Shown: positions 20,201 through 29,274 of the stretch, piece by piece
Numbering within the stretch: the first letter of the stretch is position 1
How the letters are laid out: every line of letters starts with the position of its first letter
NCBI GenBank assembly: GCA_028554795.2
Contig: CM068842.1
Coordinates: 53,953,608-54,017,607 of the forward strand
From: Sinohyriopsis cumingii
Taxonomy: Eukaryota > Mollusca > Bivalvia > Unionida > Unionidae
Reading direction: 5' to 3'
DNA length: 64,000 nucleotides
The notes under the pieces: model-generated
Databases searched by the model: none
What the model was told of the DNA's origin: nothing
Seen by the model: only the letters and a program-made list of their open reading frames with translations
Program-made: the position numbers and the translations under genes

Positions 20201-20703
20201 TCAGTGTGGTCGAAGATGCATTACGCGCTGACAAATCTCCATGGGTGTTGGGATACGCTATGACGATCCACTCGTCTCAAGGATTAACTATTTCTGATAT
20301 ACGAGTCTGGATTGCAGACGATCGTATCGAGTGGTCAAATTTAGTCTATTTAGCGGTATCGAGGGTCAGAAAAATATCTCAATTACGTAGAATTATAATT
20401 CCTGAAATCGTTAATAAATTCAACGTCATCGATGATGATATAATAAGAAAAAAATTAATCGGATACAAACAATCTGATAAAAAAAATAAACGCGACTTTG
20501 ATCTTGATGTTGAATTTGTTATTGAGTTAAAACAGCAGCAGAATAATCATTGCGCAAGTTGTAATTGTATAATGCTGTGGAGGTATTCGAATAATGATTC
20601 AAGACAATTTACCGTAGACAGAAAAGATAATAGTCGCGGTCATACACGAGAAAATATCATGCTGACCTGTCTTGAGTGTAATCGACGTAGAGGCGCTAGT
20701 TAA
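17246..20703 (+). pseudogene. Family B DNA polymerase fused to SF1 helicase and HNH nuclease, frameshifted
   Basis: The N-terminal part is open at 17246-17923. I choose ATG 17246 because an upstream in-frame ATG adds only an unconserved lead. A second piece overlaps it in another frame up to about 18099 (INIIDHNAHAW). A third (18105-18764) carries PolB motif A, VDMVACYPGSF, at residues 122-132. The fourth, an uninterrupted 659-codon frame (18724-20703), starts inside the polymerase, includes the motif C equivalent RVATDSFY (171-178), then an SF1 helicase: Walker A GPGGCGKTT (251-259), IIIWDEIC (318-324), GDHCQPPP (349-356), TIHSSQGLT (514-522) and YLAVSRVR (542-549). It ends with an HNH module, CASC (610-613), VDRKDNSRGHTREN and CLEC (649-652). 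Frame changes lie near 17910, 18100 and a poly-T run at about 18708-18717. The C-terminus overlaps the integrase gene by 8 bp on the other strand. Confidence 0.85.
18724..20703 (+). CDS. Open part of the fusion: PolB palm C-terminus, SF1 helicase, HNH
   Basis: This single open frame of 659 codons directly shows that the polymerase palm region, the helicase and the HNH domain are translated in one frame. Helicase motifs lie at residues 251-549 and the zinc-type HNH at 610-652. The residue preceding TDS in motif C is Ala, a variant of the usual DTDS. The first Met is an artefact of the upstream frameshift, not a true start. Confidence 0.85.
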   Translation: MLDCAALTSLVVSEAIISYHAQTEVWLPMSDSISADEVISEFKEKCPGVSEDDIIKEAHKILEIKLKTAKDLGRKIIGKFTQGGAYDHNRHHAQLILDDAEYDFIIADTTAKDIFVNRESVYLSDGTKLGTIVSYINDISPQYTHLRSSMLAYVSINLLSMINRFPETAVRVATDSFYISSKYLEFVMKFTSNDERWSSWRIKKEILHNYTESADVPMGDFYRKGNKISEMSKVPSLSDPITRYKKVYLNGPGGCGKTTRAINVFRNSDMIVLTPTHRLAREMKQRQVQSCTYHSFFRWRGDTWTPERMGEKYMPKIIIWDEICTVSLDTLKMFLDWLLMKNTAIIMCGDHCQPPPFVGPSPHDWLKTFVDYYEEIDDNHRALDANLKEFKKLIRLQSNKIQCEIIRGVIVETSMSDFLNLWRPTDFIVASRKIIRDDLQQQLFQLHKEKHSELPVPLCYRPSNTRKQNINVDIPGQTENQNLVLNDIVAVDISVVEDALRADKSPWVLGYAMTIHSSQGLTISDIRVWIADDRIEWSNLVYLAVSRVRKISQLRRIIIPEIVNKFNVIDDDIIRKKLIGYKQSDKKNKRDFDLDVEFVIELKQQQNNHCASCNCIMLWRYSNNDSRQFTVDRKDNSRGHTRENIMLTCLECNRRRGAS

Positions 20704-21647
20704 GTGATCGCGGTGGTAGTTGTGTATCCGTGGGAATTATTTGTAATTGTTCACGTGTAAATCCACGCTGAGGAGCAGCCGAACCTAATCTGTAGATTGC
20801 AGGTCTACCTGAGGATCTTGTCACGGTGGATATTTTGTGTGTGGTAACACTCCAAATAGGATCAGTCGCTCTCGCTTTACCACCTTCATGTTCACCCGGT
20901 TCATATAAATATCTAACTGTAACATCACCCAATATTTTTTGTTTTTCAATATCTTTTCGTTGTGTTAGTATATTTTTTTTGTGATTGCGCTAATAGGTTT
21001 CATGTTGGTTGTTCGTGTAATCTCATTATTTAGCGCAGCTATCACGCTCGGTAATCTTGCAACCCATTCGCGAGATCTCGTATCCTGAATAAATTCCCTC
21101 GCGTATTGATATCCAAATAACCGCTCAGCAAGTGTTCGATTAAATCGCTCAACAATTGCCTGATCACAGTGAATTGCAGTATGAGCTCGTCGTATTTTGG
21201 TATTATGTTGTTTCATCAACGATGATACTGGACCAAGAAATTCCTTACCAGGATCAACATGTAGTAGCTGTGGCCATCGCAGACCACCTCGTTGATAAAT
21301 TCGTTCAAACACATCGGCTGCTTCAGATGCTGTTTTTGTTGATAGCGGCTCTGCCTCTTTATATCTACTTGCAACATCAACTACAGTTAACGCGTATTTG
21401 TATGTTTTTCCACGAACAGTATCATGTGATAAAAAAAAAATATCAGCTTGATGAACTTCATTAGGAACACTAACATCGAAATACGCGTACTGAATTCGTT
21501 TCGGTGGTGGTAGATAAATTTGCCATATTGCCTGTTTGGATAACCACGCTTTAGCAGTAGAATGCTTAACCGCTGCTCATCAGCAAGTTTACCAATTGCT
21601 GCTTTGCCTCTCCAGTATCCTCTTGGTGAATAATAAATTAATTCCAT
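20696..21647 (-). pseudogene. Retroviral-type (rve) integrase, frameshifted
   Basis: Start ATG is at 21647, opening MELIYYSPRGYWRG. A frame change near 21550 leads into the catalytic core, open down to 20965: VVDVASRYKEA (first Asp), LLHVDPGKEFLG (second Asp) and AIVERFNRTLAERLF (Glu) form the DDE triad. A second frame change near a poly-T run (about 20971-20979) leads to the C-terminal region (20696-20932) with VRYLYEPGEHEGG and GFTREQLQIIPTDTQLPP, an SH3/chromodomain-like tail. Such enzymes insert Polintons and adintoviruses with short target duplications, agreeing with the 5-bp TSD. The gene is two bases from the PLA2 gene stop, suggesting co-transcription. Confidence 0.85.
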
Positions 21648-21649
21648 TA

Positions 21650-22150
21650 TTAATTACCAGCCCCAAACGCTAATTTACCTTTCATCGCGGATCTTACTAA
21701 CCAATTAGCTAATGATTCTCTAATATTTTTATTTTTTATAGAATTTAATGCATGAATTAATTTCACATCTGCAATATGCCTGTCTTGTAGATTTTTACTC
21801 TTATAAGCTACATCATGAACATGACAAGCTCGATCAATAGCGTTTACTGGTTCCTCACCTGGTTTTGGTTGATCCTAATTATCGAGCCTGATATCAAGTC
21901 GAGTACCAGGACCGCAATAATTATATCCTGGTAGATGTTTTTCTCCTGGGTATTTAGCCCATGGAGCACCTGGAAACTTTGACATCAAATTAGCAACATC
22001 ACCACCGCGCTTATTAGGTAAAAACGAAAATTTCTTTCTACCGCACACATAACATTTTCCACCATACGCTATTTTTTTATTTTTTGTTATAACCGTAGCT
22101 AAATCAGTGGTTGGAGTTTTAACTTTAGAGCGTAAACAATATAAATTCAT
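21650..22150 (-). pseudogene. PLA2-like (parvovirus VP1-type phospholipase A2) protein, one stop
   Basis: ATG is at 22150. Residues 33-36 are a CxxC. FPGAPWAKYPGEKHLPGYNYCGPGTRLD (residues 59-86, split here into FPGAPWAKYPGE and YNYCGPGTRLD) holds the calcium-loop pattern YxGPGT. After an in-frame TAG (21875-21877) the frame stays open with RACHVHDVAYKS, the HD catalytic motif, and ends at TAA 21650. In parvoviruses this domain helps escape from endosomes; a similar entry role is inferred here. The gene is divergent from the ATPase with start codons 12 bp apart. A homologous fragment is in element C (63664-63930). Confidence 0.8.
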
Positions 22151-22162
22151 GTTATAATATAT
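22151..22162. promoter_or_regulatory. 12-bp divergent spacer between PLA2-like and ATPase genes
   Basis: The spacer GTTATAATATAT is all that separates the two start codons. Any promoter must overlap the coding starts or act through this TA-rich core. The same gene pair in element C has an AT-rich spacer at the same place. Confidence 0.4.
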
Positions 22163-22828
22163 ATGGATATAATTGATTTCTCAGCAACTCGGCAACGAGA
22201 ACCTGTTAAGCATCATCCTGCGCTACCGAATTCCATCAGAATGATTATCATAGGACCATCTGGATCGGGTAAGACGCAATTATTACTTAATCTGATAATG
22301 AGATGGTTGAAATGGGATAAATTATATTTGGTAGCACCATCCGCTGATGATCAACGATATTATGAAGTATTAAAAGATTTTAACGAAAATGCAAGATTAC
22401 TGGACGAAAATAATGATGTCATAGAGTTTATAACAGATATTGATGAAGCACCGTCCGTTGATGTTTTAGACGGATTTATTAATAATTTAGTTGTGTATGA
22501 TGATGTGATGCTAGATAAACAATCAAATCCAGCCAGAATATTTTCTCGTGGTAGACATAAAAATACAGATGTGATCTATGTTACTCAACGATATACACAA
22601 ATACCAAAAGTGATCAGGGACAATTGTAATATTTTAGTTGTGTTTAATGGCGTAGATACACACACACTTAGAAATATTCATCAAACCTGGTGCAGCGGTG
22701 ACATGGATATAATTAAATTCAGAAATTTCTTTTCACGAGCGCAAGCTACTCCGCATGGATTTATAACAATAAATTTGCACGATCCTAGAACAAGATATCG
22801 TGTAGGTCTTGATAAAATATTTGGATAG
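22163..22828 (+). CDS. FtsK/HerA-A32-type genome-packaging ATPase (intact)
   Basis: This complete 221-residue frame starts MDIIDFSATRQREP. Walker A is GPSGSGKT (31-38), Walker B is LVVYDDV (109-115), and VIYVTQ (137-142) fits the following sensor strand. The length fits packaging ATPases of Polintons and adintoviruses. It would pump DNA into preformed capsids. It is one of few undamaged genes in element B. It lies just inside the right terminal repeat. Element C carries a damaged homolog. Confidence 0.88.
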   Translation: MDIIDFSATRQREPVKHHPALPNSIRMIIIGPSGSGKTQLLLNLIMRWLKWDKLYLVAPSADDQRYYEVLKDFNENARLLDENNDVIEFITDIDEAPSVDVLDGFINNLVVYDDVMLDKQSNPARIFSRGRHKNTDVIYVTQRYTQIPKVIRDNCNILVVFNGVDTHTLRNIHQTWCSGDMDIIKFRNFFSRAQATPHGFITINLHDPRTRYRVGLDKIFG

Positions 22829-22847
22829 TAGGGGTAATGATAAAATT

Positions 22848-23387
22848 AAATTGAATTAAAAAGATATCATTAATATAATGAACAACTGTACGTGGCTGCG
22901 TCAAGGAACCACTAACAAATGTGATAAAAATTGTCGTGGAGAATATTGCAAAAAACATAATTATCTTATAAAGAAAAACCCTCATGCTGGTCCACGAAGT
23001 TGTGTTGGATGTAACAACGGCGTTAGAGGATTATATCAGATTTGCAAAAATTGCGGTGGAGATCGATACATAAGTTTCATGATATATTACAGAAAAAGAA
23101 AGAACATAAATCCAAAAATAGAAAAACCACCATCAGAACTTGAATATTACTTAAAACATAGAATAAATTCCCAGGATTTAGATACAAATTCCCAGGATTC
23201 AGATGAAGATTCCCAGGATTATTCAGAATAACATAGCAGCAGAGAGGGGCTTGTCTACAATTCTGTTTGGGACAAACAATAATCGTAGACGTGGTATTGA
23301 CCTCTATGAAGGGTCACTATTTTTTTTTTGTCTAAAAACAGGCGGGTGACCATTCCCTTAAGTGGTCTGTTGGCCCTCTCTGCTGCT
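22848..23387. repeat. Element B right terminal inverted repeat (540 bp)
   Basis: It is the inverse of 7644-8162 with a 21-bp insertion in the gene it carries. The outermost motif CCCTCTCTGCTGCT (23374-23387) mirrors the left end and the ends of the element A block. Confidence 0.85.
22878..23231 (+). CDS. TIR-encoded Cys-rich zinc-binding-type protein, right copy
   Basis: This 117-residue protein has all presumed ligands: C4, C15, C19, C24, H27, then CVGC (42-45) and C56/C59. The basic stretch YYRKRKNINPK and an acidic tail with repeated NSQD units follow; one seven-residue unit is extra compared with the left copy. ATG context is ATATAATG. The role is unknown; two zinc-binding clusters plus a basic patch fit nucleic-acid or protein binding. 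Confidence 0.7.
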   Translation: MNNCTWLRQGTTNKCDKNCRGEYCKKHNYLIKKNPHAGPRSCVGCNNGVRGLYQICKNCGGDRYISFMIYYRKRKNINPKIEKPPSELEYYLKHRINSQDLDTNSQDSDEDSQDYSE

Positions 23388-23392
23388 TCCCT
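23388..23392. other. Target site duplication of element B, right copy (TCCCT)
   Basis: Identical to 7639-7643 and directly adjacent to the last base of the right terminal repeat. Confidence 0.75.
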
Positions 23393-23412
23393 TCATCATT
23401 TCTTTCTTCAGC

Positions 23413-23659
23413 GGGGGCCGCGAGTGGCCGAGTGGTCTAAAGCACTATCCGTTACGGATCACTGCCATCTCACCTCTGTCTGCGTGGGTTCGAGTCTCGG
23501 ATTCGGCTAATGTGGGTATGTGAGAAAGCTTGCCAGTAGCTTCTCGTGGGTCGGTGGTTCTTTCCGGGGTTTTTCCGGGTTCTTCCTCCACCATTAATAC
23601 TGGCCGCCATGTATAGCCTATCGTGTGCTGAAAAATGGCGTTAAACCCTACAACAGCAA
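23413..23659 (+). mobile_element. tRNA-derived SINE, family 1, full length with TSD
   Basis: The head GTGGCCGAGTGGTCTAAAGC (box A) and GGGTTCGAGTCTC (box B) resembles a class II (Leu/Ser-type) tRNA. The body has GGCCGCCATGTATAGCC and the tail ends GTTAAACCCTACAACAGCAA. It is flanked by the 16-bp duplication CATTTCTTTCTTCAGC (23397-23412 and 23660-23675), the mark of LINE-driven insertion. Confidence 0.85.
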
Positions 23660-25540
23660 CATTTCTTTCTTCAGCTGAAGCTTTCTTAACTCTAATTACG
23701 TCTAGTTTTTTTTATATTTTATTTACTGTAATGTTTTTAATTTCCAAACAAAACTAGATGCAGAGTTGTTAATCAAAATCCAAACCACTTTTATCCAAAA
23801 CACTATTTCCCACCAAATACTGAATCAAAACATTCTTTGTCTCTTGTATTGTTAAAGAAGCCTTTGCTTCAGTAAGATCATAATGTCTGGCAAGCTCAAG
23901 TAACTCGTCCTTTATCGATTAGTTACTGAGATTTTCAAAGACGATGAAATACATCATATCTGTTGCTTGAAAACAGACTTCCTAAGCCAATATGGCGACC
24001 ATGTTGCCATAGAAACTACTTTTGATTCGAAACTTCAATAAGTTTACAGGTTTTGGACCTCCTAGCCACTGTCAGTTAGAATTTATAATCAATGAATGAA
24101 ATTACTACGTTGAGGAGCATTTGTTTAAAAAAATATAAAAATATTCTTGATATTGTCTGCATTTAAAATGAGTATACAATACTACTACTACGACAAATTC
24201 CTGCACAACATACTTTTTTCTCGGGCTGTTTTATGTATCTGGTAAAAAATCAAGATGATGTACTGGAAAAACGTAAAAAAAAAATCTTCAAATTGTTTGT
24301 TGAAATGTTTTACACTATGCAATTAGAATGAATTTAAATAGTTGTGTGAGACCTGTAATTGGACAAAGCAAGCTAGCGTAAGTAGCTTCCCTTACACATA
24401 TATTTTATTTACATTCTATGGCTGAAATTCTGTCGAGGTGCCAAAACAGGTGATGAGAAAAGTGAAATCATACCTTAAGCTGAGCTTCTCCTGTAATTTT
24501 ATGTTCATTAATATCAGTGGATCTATCCCAAAAGTACATTCTCGTTGACAATTCCAAATGTCAGACGTGGATTTTAACAGATCAAATCAAGTCTGAAAGT
24601 GAGTATCCGCTTACATAAAGTAAATGTCAAAAGACAAAACACTAGTCTAGTGTGGGACGCCTACCCAGTTCATTATGTTGTTGGGTCGATAGTCTTCTCG
24701 CACTGTAGGACTAAGGACTACAGTAGACCAACAAATTGTTAGCTGCCTTTTTTCTGACATTACTGGATACCTATTAATATCGGAGGGGGAAAAAAAAACG
24801 CTGAGTACAACTTGTTGGTTTAAGGACTGCAGAATCACTTGACATAAATATGAATGAAAATAGTACTTACACAACTAACAATTGATAAATGATCTCTTGG
24901 CTCATTACACAACATGTGATCGCCTAGTTTTATAATCATAAACTTTATGATAAAGACCTCTGTCTAAAATTGAGGGATTCCGAAATGTCGAGAATAACAC
25001 GAGTATCATTTATAGTTTTTGCATAAATCCCCATTTTGTTCGTACCTTCCTACCAACTTCAATATCAAAAATAAATCGGCAATGTGATTAAAAATGAAAG
25101 AACTTAGTCATTTCTCTCATTGATTTATAATTTCGAACCTGACTCTGATAGGTTGGCCCTGACATGTCATAACTTGCGCGTTTTATTCTTCACGGACTTT
25201 CTATACTAACAATGCGCCATATTGCGTACACTATGGAAGATTCTATTATACTCGGCAACGCAGTGATAGTAGTTCATCTTATTTGGTAACTGCCGGATAT
25301 TTCCGTAAATTATCATAAAATTGAGAGTTATAACCCTTTGCACACATTTACTCTTAAATTATACCGCTATGTGAAAGGCAAATGTGTAGCGATGATTATT
25401 TTCCTTTGCTTGATTCAACATTGTAAATATCGCAAGCAGACTACGTCGTATTCACCTTCAGTGCACATAAATCGTTAGTTATATATTCACCCCTTGGATG
25501 AAAATAAACTTATCCAGAAAGCAAGGTCTTCTTGTACACT

Positions 25541-25629
25541 AGTCCTACATGTAAGACATAGCACATTTTGATTTTGTTAAGGTGACGCCAACAACATAAA
25601 TATCAGCGTCGGGTCTTACAGGTTGGACT
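25541..25629. repeat. Small foldback, about 90 bp
   Basis: AGTCCTACATGTAAGAC (25541) pairs with GTCTTACAGGTTGGACT (25613-25629) with two mismatches; the loop contains AACATAAATATCAGCGTCGG. Confidence 0.5.
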
Positions 25630-25847
25630 ACTTGTACACTAAAAACGTCCGTAAGGTATGAAACGCGCAGTTGATGACAGTGTTAGGACCCCCACAGCAC
25701 CTCACCACCGGTCATAATCAGGTTTTGAAATATAAATTCAATGAGTGAAGTTCTATGCATTTTTCAAAATCTCATTATGCTTTTCGTTTCTTAAATCGGC
25801 GGGGGAAGGGGTACAATAAAACGGGGTAGGTATATTCAGCCATACAA

Positions 25848-25940
25848 CAACGTAAAGACATCGACCCGGAGGGTATTTTTGTTTTGGGGGGGACCCCAAA
25901 AACATAAATATCAAGGTCGATGTTTCACATTGTATGACTA
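25848..25940. repeat. Second foldback related to the one at 25541
   Basis: ACAACGTAAAGACATCGACC pairs with GGTCGATGTTTCACATTGT, enclosing AACATAAATATCA, a phrase shared with the previous foldback. Likely the same MITE-like family. Confidence 0.4.
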
Positions 25941-27180
25941 GAATATGCTCAGATCTACATTTTCTTTCATGTATGTACTTTATGTTGTCTTTTATGAAGC
26001 ATGGATTTAATTTTTGCCACATATTATCTTGAGGTCCTTGATCTGTGATAACCAAGTTAGCAATTCATTGTTTGATCATTTCCGACAGTCATGTCCGTCT
26101 ATGACCTCCTATTAACATGGACAAGACAGTCATGTCTCTCTTGAATGCCTATTCCCCATTAGAAGTTATTTTGCAATATTTTAGCTGTCCAAAATTGTTC
26201 AATAAAGAATATTTGTACATTTGCTATAGTACAAGTGACATAACTCATGTGTGCACTCTGACTCACTTTCACAGCTTTATGTGTCATTTTGGAGACTTTG
26301 ATCACACATACCTTTAAATGGTGTTTATTCACTTTATTTCACACCATGGCCATCAAAATTCCATTCAAGATTATTGTATAATCTCAAAGAAAAATTGTTA
26401 ATGGTAAATTCATTGATAACGCACTTTGAGATTTTTAGGCACAGTCAAGCAAAATGGGAAGATCCTGTTCAATCCGAGCTTTGTCGCATGCTTTGATGTA
26501 AGAGGGAATGCGCCTGCGGTTGGGAATAAGTTTTATGACAAACATAAATTGAGACATGACAGTGTCATTATTTATAAACAAAGTCTGGGAAAACACCAGG
26601 AGGGGAAAAAAAAGGGCACACAAGTCCAATAAATTGGAAGCAGTTATGTAACTTTGTATATATCTTCTGTAAGGTATGTCATGTCTTTTATTTCAGTTCA
26701 TTCATAATACCTATTTTTCCCCAAACATATATGTTCTTTCATACACATAAAATACAGCCAATTCAGATTTATTTTACTTAAAATTTATATCATGCTAAAT
26801 TATCGTTTTGAAAAAATATCATATGTACAAGCTAATAATAAAACTTAATAATAATCCTCCTTTATCCATTTCGTAGTTGAACAGCTGAGGAATGTAAATG
26901 TGTGCAACTTCTTGTTCAAGCGATCATACCTTGATTCCCTTGTACTAGTAATAGTTCAATCCAAAATCTACTTTCTTGACCCAGTATGATGACGAACTGC
27001 CATTGTAAAAGTCCATAGAGATTGATAATTTTTGTCTGGAAATTTTGTTATGACAACTATTGTGCAGGTCACTAAACCATCAAGACTGAATAAACTTTGT
27101 TATAACTATATTGCAATTAAATTTGAAAAATAAAACTAGTTTCCAAATTGAATCAGTAAATGTGCGTACATTAGCCAAAT

Positions 27181-27645
27181 AGCCAAAGTTCAGATATGTT
27201 AACCCTATCTACACCATGGCAGATCGATCAGTTATTTCAGTGCTTTGTCCTGTGACATCTATTGGATTTCATGAGTTGCCTCCCTTTGTATGTACTGTCT
27301 GTTAACCAATAGCATGTAACAGAAGTTTATTGTACATCGGCTGAAAATGGTGGATACGATTGACTTCACAAGGATACTGTGTGAATTTAACATTGAAAGT
27401 ATGACTAAATACCAGAGAGAAGCTGATAGTATTTGAAGGAACAGATGTATTTGTACAAAAATGGACCAGCAGTGGAATTTTTTATTATCTATGAGTCCAT
27501 TCCAGTTGTTCTCCCCTCTCGTCTCAATCATATAGGAACAGTGTTCCGAAAATCGCCACAGTCATTGAAATTCACAGATCCAAAGCACTGAAATATCTGA
27601 TTGATATGCCAAATGGATAGGGTTAACATATCAGAATCTTGGCTA
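27181..27645. mobile_element. MITE-like element with about 65-bp terminal inverted repeats
   Basis: The left arm 27181-27247 (AGCCAAAGTTCAGATATGTT...) is the imperfect inverse of 27582-27645 (...GGTTAACATATCAGAATCTTGGCT), both containing GATATGTTAACCCTATC. The 335-bp interior has no long frame. No target duplication was established, so the transposon family is unknown. Confidence 0.6.
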
Positions 27646-28865
27646 GAAAAGGTTGGTATGCACTGCACAGACATAATCACATCGGTTGCAAATCTCTATC
27701 ATAAACATTCTACTAATTATTTTGTATAATATACAGTTCCTGGTTGTCTGAACAGGTTACGTGAGCTCAGCAGCAATGTAGGGTAATAATTTCCTCACTG
27801 ATTTCAGCTCCATTAAACAATGTATTGAGCTCATTTTGGAGATTTTTTTTCCTTCATGGTATGAAATAATAGTTACGGACTTTTATTTTGTGCAATATGA
27901 TGTTTCTATTGAGTCATGAAATATAGATGTTTACTTCTGCTTCATGTTTGCAAAATCATATTGCATATCTGAACAGAACAGTGTATTGAACTCAACAAAA
28001 GCCCATTACTGTTATGCCAGTTATAAATTATTTTCAAGCAGTTAAATATCATTAATCATGGTTAATCAGAGTTTGACTGATGTGCATGCACATAAGTTCT
28101 GTGCTGATATGTGGTCTTTCAGAAATATAATTATTTTCTGTCCCTATTATATTTGGTTGAAATTTTGTGTTTTGATTTTTTTCCTATAACCATTTTGCTC
28201 ATTGAAGTAAGTTTAGTTGTAACACTGTGATGTATCAGAATGATGGATTTTGCGTGTCCTGAATGCTCATCAATACAATGGTGAAATCTGTGTACTGGAC
28301 CAATTGCATGTAGTGTGTGAATATTAATCCTGAATGTGTGTTCATTTAACTGTCCTATACCAAGTTCAGATTGGATTTATAGAAAAGAAATTCAGAAAAA
28401 GAAAGATTCTTTTTCATCTGTGAGTTAAAGCTAATTGTGCAAGCAATATGGCCAAAAAGAATTGTATGTATTTCCAGTTAGCCAACCATCCCTCTTTCTC
28501 GTTACCATTCCTAGCACATTTTTCTACACTTGGGTACATCTAATTGAGCTGATTTATTTAGTCCAGTACTTGAAGTGCTTTTGTACATTATATATAGTAA
28601 TCATTATAATATTGAAATATATATAATTTAAAATTATTTTTTTTTAAACTTCCTAAATTGAAATCCAGTGCAATAGGAAACCCTTTTTTTTACCCAATAG
28701 GTATATATTTAAATCAACTAAATCTACCTCCACAAGGTTTGTTAGATATATCAAACATAGATGCATGGATAATTATTCATTTGCTAACTTCTTATCTGTT
28801 TAAATACACTTGATATGATACAACATAATTAAATAGAATTTTAATTCATTTGCTTTCCTTTTTAG
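27646..28865. other. Host DNA upstream of nuclear receptor exon
   Basis: No coding sequence is recognised. It is probably intron or promoter of the nuclear receptor gene, because a good 3' splice site (pyrimidine tract then TTTTTAG, ending 28865) closes the region. Confidence 0.45.
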
Positions 28866-29274
28866 GTGCAGAGCTTCTGATGACACTTTGCTGAAAACAG
28901 GGCAAATAAACCAGCTGTGGATGTGGCAGTAGACAATCCTGAAAAGAGTTTCTCTCTTCATAGACTGCACAAGTGTAGCCTTCACTGACTTAGAGTAGTA
29001 ACTTTGCAAGACTAAGAAAGTCAAAATGAATTTCACATGGGAGACATTGTTTAAAATATGGTAAAAACAGAGAAAGGGTTTGAAAAAATAAAGTGTAACC
29101 CATAGAGTTGTGTATTCTGTCCAAAGCTGAATGTCAAATATATCAGTTGTTTAGACTTGAGTTATCTCATATCTAGAGTCCAGATATCCAACACATCCTG
29201 GAAAGAGTAGCCTAACTTAATACAGTTATTGATTAGGGTTAATCTAGCTGTACAGTCAGAGAATATATTAAGAT
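28866..29274 (+). other. Probable 5' UTR part of the nuclear receptor coding exon
   Basis: It starts after the acceptor-like TTTGCTTTCCTTTTTAG and runs to the ATG at 29275. Stops occur in all frames, so it does not extend the protein. Inferred from the splice signal only. Confidence 0.4.

Larger units (their letters stand above)
7644..23387 (+). mobile_element. Element B: complete Polinton/adintovirus-like endogenous element
   Basis: The element is 15,744 bp, bounded by terminal inverted repeats (7644-8162 and 22848-23387) and a 5-bp TSD. It carries capsid, penton-like, protease, packaging ATPase, family B polymerase, integrase, PLA2-like and fiber-like genes, the diagnostic combination of Polinton/Maverick and adintovirus-type elements. 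Plus-strand late-type genes fill the left half; polymerase and ATPase (plus) with integrase and PLA2 (minus) fill the right half. Many genes are interrupted, so this copy is probably not functional. Family placement relies on gene content; a phylogeny of PolB and capsid would settle it. Confidence 0.88.
23676..27180. other. Host intergenic DNA, no gene recognised
   Basis: AT-rich sequence without convincing exons. It holds two small foldbacks listed separately. Short frames near 24647-24874, 25753-26055 and 26426-26632 show no domain or splice context. Confidence 0.5.

Noticed and set aside
21156-21464. 102-codon plus-strand frame in the integrase
   Set aside because: Antisense shadow of the integrase core, whose DDE motifs are on the minus strand.
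23397-23412. CATTTCTTTCTTCAGC as part of the element B end
   Set aside because: It is the left TSD of the SINE at 23413-23659, and only by position close to the element B TSD.
26426-26632. 68-codon frame with MRFLGTVKQNGKILFNPSF
   Set aside because: No domain, no splice signals and no second copy; not supported as an exon.
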